DNA of 64,000 nucleotides from Xenorhabdus beddingii (lineage in GTDB: Bacteria; Pseudomonadota; Gammaproteobacteria; Enterobacterales; Enterobacteriaceae): positions 1 to 64,000 of the forward strand of contig NZ_MUBK01000024.1 of the NCBI RefSeq assembly GCF_002127545.1, given 5' to 3'. The notes under the pieces are model-generated. The model was not told where the DNA came from, made no database searches, and was given only the letters and a program-made list of their open reading frames with translations. The translations under genes and the position numbers were made by a program. Below, in pieces: positions 62,537 through 64,000 of this stretch; position 1 is the first letter of the stretch, and each line of letters opens with the position of its first letter.

Positions 62537-64000
<1,464 letters not shown>

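Overview
The window is chromosomal DNA of a gammaproteobacterium in the order Enterobacterales. The best guess is the Xenorhabdus/Photorhabdus/Morganellaceae side, but the species cannot be proved from sequence alone. Three things point there. Nearly every protein is a close, same-length relative of an Escherichia coli protein. The ribosomal promoter, FadR, MetJ and LexA sites follow the E. coli pattern. There are ERIC-type repeats, and hemB sits beside tatABC. It is core genome with a few accessory islets; no prophage, transposase, tRNA or CRISPR array was seen.

Layout. (1) 1-391: leader and tandem P1/P2 promoters of an rRNA operon reading leftwards; the 16S gene starts just outside the window. 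(2) 392-21,328: the E. coli hemG-to-udp block: hemG, trkH, yigZ, pepQ; divergent fadBA with a FadR operator; fre-ubiD (flavin reductase, ubiquinone decarboxylase); rfaH; hemB; tatABC; ubiE-ubiJ-ubiB; rmuC; a DedA protein; a tyrosine phosphatase; udp. (3) 21,501-28,568: a leftward catabolic operon for four-carbon acid sugars (L-threonate/D-erythronate type): ltnD, otnK, otnI, a DeoR regulator and two tandem GntP permeases. The expected aldolase-type decarboxylase gene otnC is missing. (4) 28,969-33,581: yidB, metE/metR with MetJ boxes, yigM. (5) 33,605-36,864: yjcE antiporter and ghxP purine permease, with a PurR-like box. In E. coli this block lies far from metR-yigM, so 33,582-33,604 is a synteny junction. 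(6) 37,358-41,034: an unrecognised gene, glucokinase, and two 5'-truncated genes (an AraC/GlxA regulator and a FabY-like ketoacyl synthase) fused head to head by an apparent deletion. (7) 41,385-44,995: ssb and uvrA sharing an SOS box. (8) 45,249-47,957: an accessory islet with a 52-residue membrane protein, an unusual DsbB-like protein, and a two-gene nucleic-acid repair cassette (HD-phosphoesterase/polynucleotide kinase plus RNA ligase). (9) 48,320-64,000: the E. coli tyrB-to-pgi block: tyrB, alr, dnaB, qor, dusA, a DUF1266 membrane protein, zur, lexA with two SOS boxes, dgkA, plsB, ubiA, ubiC and the 3' part of pgi.

How the genes work together. Six ubiquinone genes (ubiD, E, J, B, A, C) lie in three clusters. 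fadBA (beta-oxidation), plsB (glycerophospholipid acylation) and dgkA (diacylglycerol recycling) handle acyl chains. ssb, uvrA and lexA form an SOS-controlled repair group. The RNA ligase and HD-Pnk genes overlap by 4 bp and carry all the motifs needed to heal and seal broken RNA or DNA; this is the most interesting system here. Two copies of a ~100-bp intergenic repeat with a covarying central hairpin (41,127 and 56,002) and two ERIC-type elements (56,846 and 60,732) are the main non-coding structures.
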